Translations under genes and position numbers: made by a program
NCBI GenBank assembly: GCA_946965045.2
Contig: OX337231.1
Location: 3,162,001 to 3,226,000 of the forward strand
Direction of reading: 5' to 3'
From: Epithemia pelagica
Taxonomy: Eukaryota > Bacillariophyta > Bacillariophyceae > Surirellales > Surirellaceae
Length of the DNA stretch: 64,000 bases
Notes under the pieces: generated by a model
Told to the model about the DNA's origin: nothing
Seen by the model: the letters and a program-made list of their open reading frames with translations, nothing else
The model's database searches: none
Shown: positions 10,482-20,761 of the stretch, piece after piece
Position numbering within the stretch: the stretch's first letter is position 1
Layout of the letters: each line of letters opens with the position of its first letter

Positions 10482-10634
10482 AACCGGGTGGTGGTGGGTT
10501 TTAATAGTACTAGCAGTCGGTATATCATCTTTTGTCGCTAGAGTGTTCTTTATGCAGAAAAAGCGTTCGGTAACTCCTATAGGTCACAGTCAGTATCTGA
10601 CTGGTAAGGTAGCGACCTGCTCAGGATTACCCCA
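10482..10634 (-). repeat. Right internal inverted repeat arm of the transposon
   Basis: Reverse-complement partner of 7505-7659. The two ends (10482-10498 and 10612-10634) are well conserved and the middle is decayed. It begins 24 bp after the transposase stop codon. Confidence 0.75.
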
Positions 10635-10656
10635 TCTCCCAGGCAAATATCTGGTC

Positions 10657-11327
10657 TACCTGACAATTTGGCACCGCGATAGCCCGTACTAATTTGGACC
10701 AAAATGTTTTTACACGAGCTATCACGTGAATTGACACGTAACTTCTCACTATAACACTATTTAATCGGATTTCTTCCCTATTCATTGTCTTTCATGTCCT
10801 TCATGGCTTTCTCAATAGACAGGATCAAGTTCTTCTTGTTCATACTGCTGGTTCCCTTGGAGTCGAGATAGATGCCAGTCCTTCTGGACAAGACACAGCG
10901 AGAATAGGGTTTAGCATGATGTACACGATGTGTGCTGATAATGATACTGTTGGAGCTGAAGGTAGACATTGCATGTTGACAACAATGAAGTTGTTGGGTA
11001 TACACTATGCATTCATGTTACCTTGATGGATGCTGACTTTGTCATTGTCACGTTTCTTGCTAGGAGTAGACTGCACCGAGACTGTGTGTGGGCAGGTAGC
11101 TGAGTTAGACTACCAATTTAAACTTTCCTTCATCCATTTGGCGACAAAAACACATTTTGAAGTGCTCAATCGACAGATCTCGTTCTGGGCTTTTGAATGA
11201 CACCTCAAATTCCAAAATTGGTTAAGTAGAAGTTAAGTTATAAATTGTCAAAGTTTTCTACGGTGGCATCGCGGTGACCCCAGAATTCCGCCCACCAAAT
11301 TTAGTCAGGCTGCCAAATTAGTCAGGT
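10657..11327. mobile_element. Possible nested non-autonomous element in the transposon's right flank
   Basis: The left end acctgacaatttggcaccgcgat resembles the reverse complement of the right end (acctgactaatttggca, with caccgcgat again further in). These ends are also similar to the outer transposon termini. The segment is about 670 bp and has no clear gene. A minus-strand stretch at 10778-11005 has plausible GT-AG signals but only a short reading frame (ending IEKAMKDMKDNE). Its presence would explain why the right flank exceeds the left. Confidence 0.45.
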
Positions 11328-11337
11328 TGCCTCTACT
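11321..11337 (-). repeat. Right terminus: 14-bp terminal inverted repeat plus ACT target copy
   Basis: gtcaggttgcctct followed by ACT. This is the exact inverted partner of 7312-7325 and the matching 3-bp flank. Confidence 0.8.
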
Positions 11338-11537
11338 CCTACTATGTAGAGGAAAAGAGTCCGTAAATTTCTAGGTAGAAGTATGTTAATTGGCCATTGG
11401 AAAACCATCATGTCTTTTGTTCAGATTCATGACCAAAGGATATAAAAACAATATACTAGCAACATCGGAAGAGCACTTCTTTCAGATCACACAGCCAACG
11501 ATAACTCAGGCTACACAGAAGATTGACCCGTCGTCTG

Positions 11538-12729
11538 TCATGATGGTTCGACAATCGACCAAGGGATTTCTTCCCCGGCCATTAGTGGGGTGACAGTCGT
11601 TCCGCTCCCCAAGCTATACGTTGCAGGTACAGTCCACTTTGTTTTCTCCAACGTCATTGAGTGCTCGGCCACATCGGTAACTGGCATGCCATAATGCTGT
11701 GCCCCAAATTTGGAACAAAAGTCTGCCAACTTGTCCAAGGCCCCCGCTTGGTCAAAGGCAGTAGCGTATAGTTCAATGGCCGCATGCGCTGTATAAACAC
11801 CAGCACAACCACATCCCGAAAGTTTTGTTTCAGTAACATGGGGAGCCGAATCCGTACCCAAGAAGAATTTTGGAGATCCCGAAGAGGCGGCCTGTAGCAA
11901 TGCCTTTCGATGGAGTTCCGCCTTTAATATGGGTAGACAATACAAGTGCGGACGAATACCTCCTACCAGCATATCTATATCAGCAAAGAAAGATGATTCT
12001 GGTTAGAGATTGGTAACGTCAGAAACATAGCATCGACGCCAACAACGTACGATTTCGGTTATAGAGCAGATGATGGCAGGTAATGGATGCCTTGACTGTA
12101 TCTGGTGCTTCGTTTTTAATATAATCCACGGCTTGTTTCGTACTGATATGTTCCATTGTTATTTTCAGTTTGGGAAAGTCCTTCGTCAATGGCTTGATTA
12201 TTTGTTCAATGAATACAGGTTCTCGTTCGAAAATATCCACTTTGGAATCTGATACTTCCGAATGAATGCACAGCATCATATTGTGATCCAACAATGCTTG
12301 TAACGCGCTGTAGCACTTGCGAATATCCGTCACGCCGTACTCGGAGTTGGTCGTTGCGCCGGCTGGATAATATTTCACACCCGCAATGCCAGCGGCATGG
12401 GCCTTGGCAATTTCTTCAGCTGTTGTATTGTCCGTCAGATAGAGCACCATGACTGGTTCAAAGATGGCGTTGCGGTTTCCAGATGGCATGGAATCGAGAA
12501 TGTGTTGTTTGTATTCCATGGCTTTTTCCGTCGTTGTAACAGGAGGCTGTAGGTTGGGCATGAACAGACACCGCCGAAATCGACGAGAGGCATGTTGCAG
12601 TATAGCGGCTGTTTTGGTGCTATCGCGGCCATGATGATGAAAGTCATCCGGCATCGGTATGGTAATACGCGTTCCGACCGCGGCACCTGCGGATGCGTCA
12701 ATGGTAGACGGAGCTCCTCCTCCTGCCAT
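11538..12729 (-). CDS. pyrC: Dihydroorotase, bacterial PyrC type, two exons
   Basis: Closes carbamoyl-aspartate to dihydroorotate, the third step of pyrimidine synthesis. Join complement(11538..11974, 12051..12729), 371 residues. The 76-bp intron has GTACGT donor and TATAG acceptor and splits a His codon, giving [16 protein letters not shown] exactly as in bacterial PyrC. Metal ligands are visible: the HxH in [10 protein letters not shown], the lysine to be carbamylated in [13 protein letters not shown], the His in CIHSE and EHIST, and the Asp in [11 protein letters not shown] 12729 (MAGGG) is used because the frame upstream opens only with TTG. No plastid presequence is obvious, so the enzyme is probably cytosolic. 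It is divergent from Rpt3 across 340 bp. Confidence 0.93.
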
Positions 12730-13069
12730 CTTTGAAAGGACTGTGGTTCCGACGCGATGAGATGAAAGAAAAATGATAGCATACAATCAATGGATGGAAA
12801 AATTGATGTGTGTGTCTGTCCTGTGTCTGTCCTCATACGGATGACGTCTTAAAAGTGACTGATTATGTCCCGTTAAATCTATTGGATGTCGTCATGAACG
12901 TGACTCAATCACCATGTACGATTCTGTTGGCATCGATTTGTTTCTCTTTCAGCATCATTTGTTGTTGAAAAGGGAGTGAAAGTGAGAGTGGCAAGTCAAG
13001 AGGTTTGAAGAGGATACCTTCTTCTCGGACTTCACTATACCTTAAGAATCAAATCCGTAGAGAAGCAAG
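12730..13069. promoter_or_regulatory. Divergent promoter region, dihydroorotase / Rpt3
   Basis: 340 bases between two divergent starts. No coding content is seen. It contains a short TG/TC-rich repeat near 12803-12830 (tgtgtgtctgtcctgtgtctgtcc). Confidence 0.45.
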
Positions 13070-14414
13070 ATGGCGACAGCAGCAGTTTTGCCAGCATCAA
13101 ATGTCGAGGTACGTGTCTGTCACCGCTTTGGACGGTGTTGCAAAGATACTGGTTGGGTGATTTGTGTATTTCGGCACCTGACGATGAGACTTGATTTGTT
13201 GTGTTCAGATTGGCACCATGACAGAGAAAGCCACGCCTCCAGTAGCTGCGACAGCTCCGGTCGAGGATGAACCGGATTTGTATCAAGAAATGAAAAGTTT
13301 GGAGCGGCAATTGGAATTTGTTGAGCTTCAGGAGGAGTATTTGAAAGATGAAATGCGGCATTTGCAACGCGAACTCCTTCGTGCCAAAGAAGAGATTCGC
13401 CGCATTCAATCTGTGCCCTTGGTTATTGGTCAGTTCAATGAAATGATTGACGCCAATTACGGCATTGTTAGCAGTACGGCTGGATCCAATTACTACGTTC
13501 GTATCTTGAGTACTTTGGATCGAGAGCTCCTAAAACCCAACACCAGCATTGCCTTGCATCGTCACTCTCATTCTGTGGTGGACATCCTTCCGCCTGAATC
13601 TGATTCAACAGTGAAACTCATGACAGAGAAGCCAAACGTGTCCTACAAGGACATTGGTGGCCTCGATGTCCAGAAACAAGAAGTTCGAGAAGCGATTGAA
13701 TTGCCTTTGATCCAGCATCATTTGTATCAGCAGATTGGTATTGATCCACCACGTGGAGTATTGCTCTATGGCCCACCAGGTACCGGGAAAACCATGATGG
13801 CGAAAGCTGTTGCGAATTCTACGGACGCCACTTTCATCAGTATGGTGGGTTCGGAATTTGTTCAAAAGTATTTGGGTGAAGGGCCCCGTATGGTGCGCGA
13901 CGTGTTTCGTCTCGCTCGTGAAAATGCCCCCTGTATTGTGTTTATTGATGAAATCGACGCCATTGCGACCAAGCGTTTTGATGCCCAGACGGGGGCCGAT
14001 CGAGAAGTTCAGCGTATCTTGCTTGAACTTTTGAATCAAATGGATGGGTTCGACCAAACAACTAACATCAAAGTCATCATGGCGACCAATCGTGCCGATA
14101 CATTGGATCCAGCTTTGTTGCGTCCAGGACGTTTGGATAGAAAAATTGAATTCCCTACACCCGATCGTCGTCAAAAGAGAATGGTCTTTCAAGCTGCTAC
14201 CGCGAACATGAACTTGTCAGAAGATTTGGATTTGGAAGATTATGTTGGACGATCGGAAAAAGTTTCCTCCGCTGATATTAGTTCCATTTGTGCCGAAGCC
14301 GGTCTTCAGGCGGTCCGTGAAAATCGATACGTGGTTCTACCAAAGGACTTCGATAAAGCTTACAAAAAGGCCGTTTCCAACCGAGAGAAGGAGTTGGCTT
14401 TCTATACGATGTAA
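13070..14414 (+). CDS. RPT3: 26S proteasome regulatory ATPase Rpt3 (PSMC4), two exons
   Basis: One of six AAA+ ATPases in the base of the 19S particle that unfold substrates and feed them to the 20S core. Join 13070..13108 and 13209..14414, 414 residues. The first exon encodes only 13 residues; the 100-bp intron has GTACGT donor and TTCAG acceptor. An N-terminal coiled coil (about 30-75) precedes the OB region. The AAA domain shows GPPGTGKT (Walker A), FIDEIDAIA (Walker B) and [11 protein letters not shown] (arginine finger). [11 protein letters not shown] and [20 protein letters not shown] fit Rpt3 over its paralogues. The C-terminus reads ELAFYTM, so the HbYX motif found at the very end of Rpt3 in other eukaryotes is followed by one extra residue. 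Confidence 0.95.
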
Positions 14415-14786
14415 CATATTAAATCATATATGCCTGATGCTTCTCTGTTGATGAAAGCAAAAGATGTTGCATGCAGTAGAGCGAACAGATCCCGGTGGCA
14501 ACATGTCGTCTGTCTTGGAGAATCGGATTAGGCATCATCACGTAGAGACCAATACTGTCGTCCAATAAACAACCTCAAAAAAAGAAGAAAGCGCGTATTG
14601 CAACAATCGGAGCTGATTCTACAGGACGTCGAAATACACTTCTGGAACCAACAATTCCAAAATAAAGCAGTTGAATAATCGAGTTGGTCACAACGAGTAG
14701 AGAATGGTTTCATCGTCCTACTTTGACCTGGATTGCAATATGAGTGAGCTTATCGGCTGCCACTCTCAATATGACACATCCATAGT
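14415..14786. other. Convergent intergenic region after Rpt3
   Basis: 372 bases between the ends of Rpt3 and the GPKOW-like gene, holding both 3' untranslated regions and terminators. I see no gene. Confidence 0.5.
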
Positions 14787-16418
14787 TCATTTGTCGTCCA
14801 TGGCACCAACCCACTCCGCTAGGTCATCTAAGGACAGCGTCAAGACCGACTTGTCAGAATCGATTTGCAAAACTCCGCGTCCTTTCCCACGTTCCAAGAG
14901 CGTGCCTTTACAGTGAATATATTCAGGCGGTCGATCCGTTGGTCCAACGACAACCACACGACCTCCAGCTTTTGGCAGCGCTGTTTCCAAATAGCGTTCC
15001 GGTACACGATCCAGAACAACTCTGCCCTCGTCAAGCTGTACCGTGCTACCTTTCGGCGTCACATCAATCACTGTACCCTTCTCCTTGAAATAACGGCGAC
15101 CCAGCTTCTCCGTTACAACCCGTACGCGAATCTGGGGAATTACCCAGGTTGCCATCTTCTTTCCATATCGACTATGCTCGTTTGGTTCCGTTCGCTGCTT
15201 TCCCTCTCTAAAGTCGTCGTTTCGGTGTTGTGTCTTGCGCGCACTACGGTCCGACGACTCTCTTACTTCGTCTCGTCTCCTTTTCCTGCGAGAGGAATCC
15301 GAATATTCACGCTCTCGTCTACCGTTGTCTCGGGAAATGTCTCGATGCGTACTATCCTTACTGTTCTTCCTATCCGATTCTCTAGACGAATCCTTCACTG
15401 TGCGTTCCGTGAACGGGCGCTCTTGTAACTCGTCTCGTTTCAGAAGACGACCAACAATTCCCCTTTTCGCGGAAACCACATCTCCTTCGCCCTCAACTCG
15501 GATCAGGACCTGGTTAAGACCCGGAACACCATCCAGTTGAACAATTTTGGCTCGTCGTCCATTGTCCAAGAGCACCAAACTTCCATTCTGCAGGGTTTGC
15601 TGTTTATCTATCTCGACCTGTTTCTGCCTTTGGCGAGCAAAGTCTTGTGCTTGTTTTCGCAATTTTTTATCTCGCTCATACTGATCCATGGTTTTGGGTC
15701 GTCTTCCCTCTGTTTCTTCGATGTCCGCTCTTTCCAGTTTTGGAATGGCTCCCAGACCCAATCTATGAGGGCGAGGCAGAGACTGTTGAGAATTGTTAGT
15801 ATTCTTGTTTTGTTTATCATTGTCGTCACCTGTCCATCCCATCCCACGCAACATTGCTGCACCAAATTCTCCAATGGAGACTTGGCTCTGCCTATATTCT
15901 TCGACATTCATGGCATCCGGAAGAGCCGCCATGTCTCTATGAAATTGCTGTGTTTCGCGTTCTTCTTCCTTCGACTGATGGAAGCTGTCCTCAGGGGCTT
16001 CAATTGATATATTTCTATCAGGTCTTTCGGATCCACTTTTTGTAACATGCCCCTCAGGATTTTTTGCCTCTTGCTGCAATGCACGAATGGCCTCGGCGTC
16101 GTCACCTGCCAAATCAACAGAGGATGACGACACTGCATCGATAGGAACAGGGTCCTTCTTTGTCGCTTTAGCCTGTCCACCCAAGGCGAATACTCGTCCA
16201 GAATTCTGTACCACTGGAATCACCAACGGTTGCTTTGTCCCACATGTCGCTTCATGGATCGCCTTCGTACCATCGTACTCTCGGACTGTTTCTCGCTTGA
16301 TTTCATCTCCTTTTTCACGTTCACCACCATCAAAGAAGGAATTCGTTGACTCTGATTGTTGCGACTGCTGTTCTTTTACCTTCTTCTTTGGTTTCAGGTC
16401 AAGCCGAAAGGGCTTCAT
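14787..16418 (-). CDS. GPKOW/MOS2/Spp2-like splicing factor (G-patch plus two KOW regions)
   Basis: About 543 residues. The G-patch-like segment VSIGEFGAAMLRGMGWTGDD lies at about residues 185-205. A first KOW region follows (NGSLVLLDNGRRAKIVQLDG), then an Arg/Ser/Asp-rich stretch. The C-terminal region has WVIPQIRVRVV and GTVIDVTPKGSTVQL, ending in a second KOW-type module (KGTLLERGKGRGVLQ). This order matches human GPKOW and plant MOS2, which activate the DEAH helicase Prp2/DHX16 in the spliceosome. The start is uncertain: ATG 16418 (MKPFRLDLKPKKK) is chosen because a basic start like this fits the family, but in-frame ATGs also lie upstream (16478, MAHRAH). The frame before that opens with TTG. 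Confidence 0.85.
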   Translation of the reverse strand: MKPFRLDLKPKKKVKEQQSQQSESTNSFFDGGEREKGDEIKRETVREYDGTKAIHEATCGTKQPLVIPVVQNSGRVFALGGQAKATKKDPVPIDAVSSSSVDLAGDDAEAIRALQQEAKNPEGHVTKSGSERPDRNISIEAPEDSFHQSKEEERETQQFHRDMAALPDAMNVEEYRQSQVSIGEFGAAMLRGMGWTGDDNDKQNKNTNNSQQSLPRPHRLGLGAIPKLERADIEETEGRRPKTMDQYERDKKLRKQAQDFARQRQKQVEIDKQQTLQNGSLVLLDNGRRAKIVQLDGVPGLNQVLIRVEGEGDVVSAKRGIVGRLLKRDELQERPFTERTVKDSSRESDRKNSKDSTHRDISRDNGRREREYSDSSRRKRRRDEVRESSDRSARKTQHRNDDFREGKQRTEPNEHSRYGKKMATWVIPQIRVRVVTEKLGRRYFKEKGTVIDVTPKGSTVQLDEGRVVLDRVPERYLETALPKAGGRVVVVGPTDRPPEYIHCKGTLLERGKGRGVLQIDSDKSVLTLSLDDLAEWVGAMDDK

Positions 16419-16638
16419 GGTACTCCTAACTCCTACTTCATGAAGGTTGCACGCCATTCTATGTGCTCTATGTGCCATATAGTGGCGATTGTGCAAAAAA
16501 ATGAAAAATGGTCGCGGTTTCCAAATAAAGACAGAATGACAGACCAATCAAAAACCTGCATGTTTTGGCCGATCCCTGAACCGTCATTTTTTATGACGAA
16601 CCCAAGATTCAGGGACTGTCATCTTGCATGCGGCAACA

Positions 16639-17895
16639 ATGACGTCCGCTCATAGAACCATATTGATTCTTCTGGCGTCGCTGACTCCGGTTTTGGCATT
16701 AACGACTGCAGAGCTGGAAAGTCTTGTCACGAGCCTCAAAGGGGACGAAAATCGCTTGTTTCGTTGGAATGCGTCTCCGACCACAGCCGAGCGACAAGAG
16801 ACCGATTGTTCCAAGTTGACAGAGGCCGCGAAATTACTCTTTGATTCAGATGTTTCTGTCGAGGATAAAGCTCATGTAGCTGAATACGCCACTTTTTGTA
16901 TAACGGACAATCCCAAGAATCGAGCGACCTTTGGTGACGTTGAAGGCGTACACAAGGTCGTCATCGATTTGGTTGCAAATGAGGATGTGAAGCTTAGTTA
17001 TCTGGCCTGCCACTTGATCTACATCGCCACTTACGCTAATGAGAAGAATCATCAGGCGTTCATCAAGGATGGAGCTGTTGAAGCTCTAGGAAAAGTTATC
17101 TTGGATGACGATGCAAGTAAGTTCACTAGACTGTGTCCTGACATCGATGTTCCTAGTTTCTGTTTGTGTTGAAACAACACATTCACTGACACACTATTTT
17201 CTGTCTTAGTTCCTGTTCAGCACATGTGGGCTGCATCCGCTCTTCAAAATTTGGCTGCATCGTATTGTGAAACGGAAGACGGTACATGCTACTGGGAATG
17301 GACAAGCAAAGACGAGCACATCCAGCTTGACCCTTCGTCACCCTTGACGTCTGACGGAACAGCTGCTCGCAAAGCCATGCTTCAAATGGAAGATTTGGTT
17401 GATCTTCTGATCGCACTAGCATGCGAGGGTCCCTTGGATGAAGAAGAGGAGGATGTGGCCATGCCAGGCGAGTTCGCAGTGGCTGGAGTACACGACTATA
17501 ATGCCGAGATCATTACATGGGCTGCCATGGCTTCCCTGAAGAATCTTGCTCTAGAACCTTCCAGTAAGGAATCATTGGAACATGTCATTCCATGTGCCTG
17601 CTTTGTGAAAGAGTCGGCGGACTGGTTGGAAGAATCCAAGTCCATTGGTTTCATTTATCACATGAGACGCCACGAGGATCCTTGCTGGATGAGAGATGAT
17701 GAGGCGGCCCTTTGCATTGACTCGAACTTTCTTGACGAAGGATTGCATACCTGTGAAGATTATGAGGATACTGACGAGGAGGAATGTGCTGCGTCGAAGG
17801 ATGCATTTTCGGGTGTCGCTGCATCTGAGGCATGCTGTGAATGTGGAGGGGGATTCGTCATACAAATAGAGGATGAAGAACACGATGAACTGTGA
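16639..17895 (+). CDS. Secreted ARM-like protein with Cys-rich C-terminus, two exons
   Basis: Join 16639..17116 and 17210..17895, 387 residues. The donor A|GTAAGT and acceptor CTTAG|TT bound a 93-bp intron, giving DDDAIPVQHMWAASAL in phase. The first 20 residues are a signal peptide (TILILLASLTPVLA). Helical repeats resembling armadillo units follow (VHKVVIDLVANEDVKLSYLACHLIYIATYANEKN; MWAASALQNLAA). The last 60 residues hold the Cys pattern CWMRDDEAALCIDSNFLDEGLHTCEDYE ... CAASKD ... ASEACCECGGG, a module common in secreted diatom proteins. Probable location is the secretory pathway, wall or outside; function is unknown. ATG 16639 is used because the upstream in-frame start is TTG. Confidence 0.8.
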
Positions 17896-18111
17896 GAGGT
17901 TCCATTAATAAGAGAAGTAATGAATCTGATGTTGTTGCATATTTTACATGCTTTCTTGGACCGTACAAAAGCGACGCTACTGCTATTCGTCGTTACACCC
18001 AGAGATCGTTGTATGTTCAAGGTTATGCTATAAGGTCTGTTATAAGTCGGAAGAAACAAACGAAGAAACTGCAACAAAACCGAATGGAAAGGTATGCGCC
18101 AGGAATTCTAC

Positions 18112-18774
18112 TCAATACGGCGCTTCATAAATACCTGTGTTTCGGTCTGTATCATCTGGCAAATCACACTGGCCATCAGCATAGGACTGCAGGATCTGAC
18201 CAAAGCGCTGCATTTGAGGTCGCACCATTCTCAGTTCTTCTACGAGACCTGATCCAGGGACATAAATGTGCCCGTACGGAACGGATGGAACCCCCAATCC
18301 CTGGTGAAGAGCAGCATTGTTCTTCGTAACAGGAACCTCTACCCAATTCAAATCAGGGTATTGATGGGCTAGCAAGTCAAAAGCTGGGGTGGCTGCCTTG
18401 CACGAACGACAATAGGGAGAAAAGAATCGAACCACAGATATTCTCTCGGTCTCGTCAGCGACATGTAGCTTGTACTCCCTCAACGACGATACCTGCCGCA
18501 AGAATGAAGGTCGCCTTGAAACACGAAGAGGGTTTGGCAGATGATTTGATATGTTGGTTCGCTTTTGTTCTTTTTGACGACGGTTCAGCTCTCGGATTTC
18601 CCGCTCAAAGTCATTTCCAGCTTCTTGTTCTGACCGTTGTGGTGGGTCAACGGTGTTCGCATATGAGTGTCTTGATAGCGATGGTCTTTGCCTCGACCAA
18701 ACTCTTGACATTGATTGGAAAGCATACGCATTTAGCACCTGTGAGAGAACCATGAAAAGTTTGTGTGGACGCAT
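18112..18774 (-). CDS. Thioredoxin-like protein, plastid-targeted
   Basis: 220 residues. The N-terminus (MRPHKLFMVLSQVLNAYAFQ) is a short signal peptide ending in an A-YAF motif of the diatom plastid type. The thioredoxin fold covers about residues 90-200, with FFSPYCRSCKAATPAFD as the active-site helix (CRSC instead of CGPC) and a cis-proline in VPSVPYGHIYVP. The pattern resembles the plant atypical Cys-His-rich thioredoxins of chloroplasts, so redox transfer to plastid targets is inferred. Residues 40-85 are charged and probably a linker. It converges on the secreted ARM protein with 216 bp between stops. Confidence 0.83.
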   Translation of the reverse strand: MRPHKLFMVLSQVLNAYAFQSMSRVWSRQRPSLSRHSYANTVDPPQRSEQEAGNDFEREIRELNRRQKEQKRTNISNHLPNPLRVSRRPSFLRQVSSLREYKLHVADETERISVVRFFSPYCRSCKAATPAFDLLAHQYPDLNWVEVPVTKNNAALHQGLGVPSVPYGHIYVPGSGLVEELRMVRPQMQRFGQILQSYADGQCDLPDDTDRNTGIYEAPY

Positions 18775-20761
18775 CGTTTTGGATCTCTAATCTATTGCAG
18801 CAAAAGCTTCTGTTCTTGTTTCAATGGCCACCTTTGACCTTTGAGTGTGTTCGAGGTCTCTATGGACTATGTAACTGTCCAGTCGGTGGGTACGTCAACA
18901 AGACAGAATTCCGGGATGACAAAAACCCCGCGAGAATTTCGATGGGAAATTGGGGAACGCAATCGGATGTTTTGTGACGGGAGAGCCTCGAGCTTGAGAC
19001 ACTTCTTTTGTTCTTTCTTGCTCTTGTGTCTTACTGAAAGACGACAGACACCACGTGGTGGGTCGACTGCAGTTGTGATGAGAGGGATGGTGTCTTTCGT
19101 CGTTCTTTTCGTGCTCTCGCATGCACTGACTGTCTCTGTCACCTGTCGATAGTCGATGGGCAATGGGCAGTGGAAAGTGGGATCCCGTAATTCGTAAGGG
19201 AAGAACTCACAAAGCGGACTCCACGAAGAGCAGTCAGATGTTTTTCCGAAAGCACAGCTGCAGACTACTCGTACAGACGTGTTTCGAGTGATGTTTTGTC
19301 TACGATCAATCAGTAGCGCTAAATCATACAAATTATCGAAGTGAAAAGCTTGTGTCTACTGGGAAGTTCGTCTGACCGTAATGTGTAAAAGAACGTGACG
19401 GATAGTGACCTCACCTTAAATGCTTCAACTTCCCCCATCGTTTGCTTTCGTCAGGACTTGTACGTAGCTCTACGTGGAAAAGGAAGGAATACCTAGCGAT
19501 GACCACTGACGTCAGGATACCCAAGATGATGCGGAGTATGGAAAGAGCTACCCGCTCGCATCATGCAGCTATGTCTACTGTGTACCTTCAAGGTCACGAG
19601 TGTACTCCTCTAGCTAGGAGTACTCCTAAGTAAGAAAGAAGAAAGAAGGCATTTTGGCAAGGCCGGTAACCGGTAACAGTGAAAGCTTTCTAGCGTGTTG
19701 CACATAATAAAAGTCGATCGATAATGGAAAATAGAACCAAAGAAAGGAAGACTTCCTATCGTCGGCGACTTGAAAGTCTTTTCCCGTTGTGCCATCGTCA
19801 TGTTGGTGGTCGCTACGGAAAGACTGAAACGCCATGTCTTTGGCTGATCTGCGTCTCCGTGTACATGAAGGTAAAGTCAAGCAGAGTTGTGAACGATGGA
19901 ATTGTTATTGAAGGTATATGCATTCATGAAGTGAGACATATTGTACCACGCTAAGAACTTCTCGTAGAGACCGTATCGAAGCAAAACACAGAGCCCATGG
20001 AGGCCTTCTGTCTCACATAGGGAACGGAAGGAAAGTAGGCCAAAAATCCAAAATCATCATGGAAAACCCGAGGAGATGGAACAAAGTAGTATTCGTAGCA
20101 ACTTTGCCTTCTCCCATGTTTAGGGGTCAACAGACAGAAGAATAAAAGGGTCGGTTTGGGTGACGAAGTTGGTTAATTCCATACCTAGAGTACTGGTAGG
20201 AGTGGTCGATTTACTCTGGTACATAATCTTCACAATGGAAAATCTGGAAGGTCTTTCGTTGGAGGTTGAAAGCTGAAAGCCCTTTGTCACTGTTAAGATC
20301 TATTCTAACGCTGCCGCCTCTAGGTAGAGGAGTATGTAGGTAGACTCCAATCGCGATACAAGTAGGCATCATCGGTCGTTGATGAGTCACCTTTATGGGT
20401 CGCAGAAGATGTCCAAGTTTACTTCTTTCACTCTTCACAGCCGCAATCTACACGACCCATCAGGGGCTACGTTTGTGAAGATGTTGTGTACAATATATAT
20501 TTACAATAGACGTTAGTCGGGAAGCTAGGAAGTTTTACTTCCATCTCGGGAGTGGGTCGACCTAACACACACACAAGATTTGAGTCGAGACTCGAGACTC
20601 TCGAGAATCATCCTGCATCCTAGAGCGACGTTGATGGAGCAACGACAACAGCAGGTTGCGCTTTCTATTCGACATAACCAGTTGAGATACAGTATCCGTA
20701 GGCACTGATAGAGTGGTTGACCCTGGATGACCTTGCAGCCGTCGAATCGTCGTATTGCATC
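18775..20761. other. 2-kb intergenic region without a recognised gene
   Basis: Both strands were read; the longest open frame (minus, 18867-19331) begins at a non-ATG codon and has no family features. At 19602-19623 there is a hairpin gtactcct-ctagct-aggagtac, and a related ctctaggtagaggagta lies at 20318-20334. The 3' part must hold the promoter of the large ARM gene. Confidence 0.5.
19602..19623. repeat. Short hairpin motif (gtactcct / aggagtac)
   Basis: Perfect 8-bp arms around a 6-base loop ctagct. A related sequence occurs at 37864-37885 (gtactcttagctagaggagt). Confidence 0.55.

Larger units (their letters stand above)
7312..11334. mobile_element. PIF/Harbinger-like DNA transposon with perfect short terminal inverted repeats
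   Basis: A segment of about 4.0 kb begins agaggcaacctgac and ends with the exact reverse complement gtcaggttgcctct. The bases outside are ACT on both sides (7309-7311 and 11335-11337), consistent with a 3-bp target duplication of the length made by PIF/Harbinger elements, though their usual target is TWA. It contains a spliced DDE transposase on the plus strand and a divergent second gene on the minus strand, the standard two-gene Harbinger plan. Two further inverted repeat pairs are nested inside. The right flank is about 500 bp longer than the left, probably because another element lies there. Confidence 0.8.

Noticed and set aside
18867-19331. 154-codon minus-strand ORF in the 2-kb gap
   Set aside because: It begins at a non-ATG codon, has no recognisable motif and overlaps other frames of similar length.
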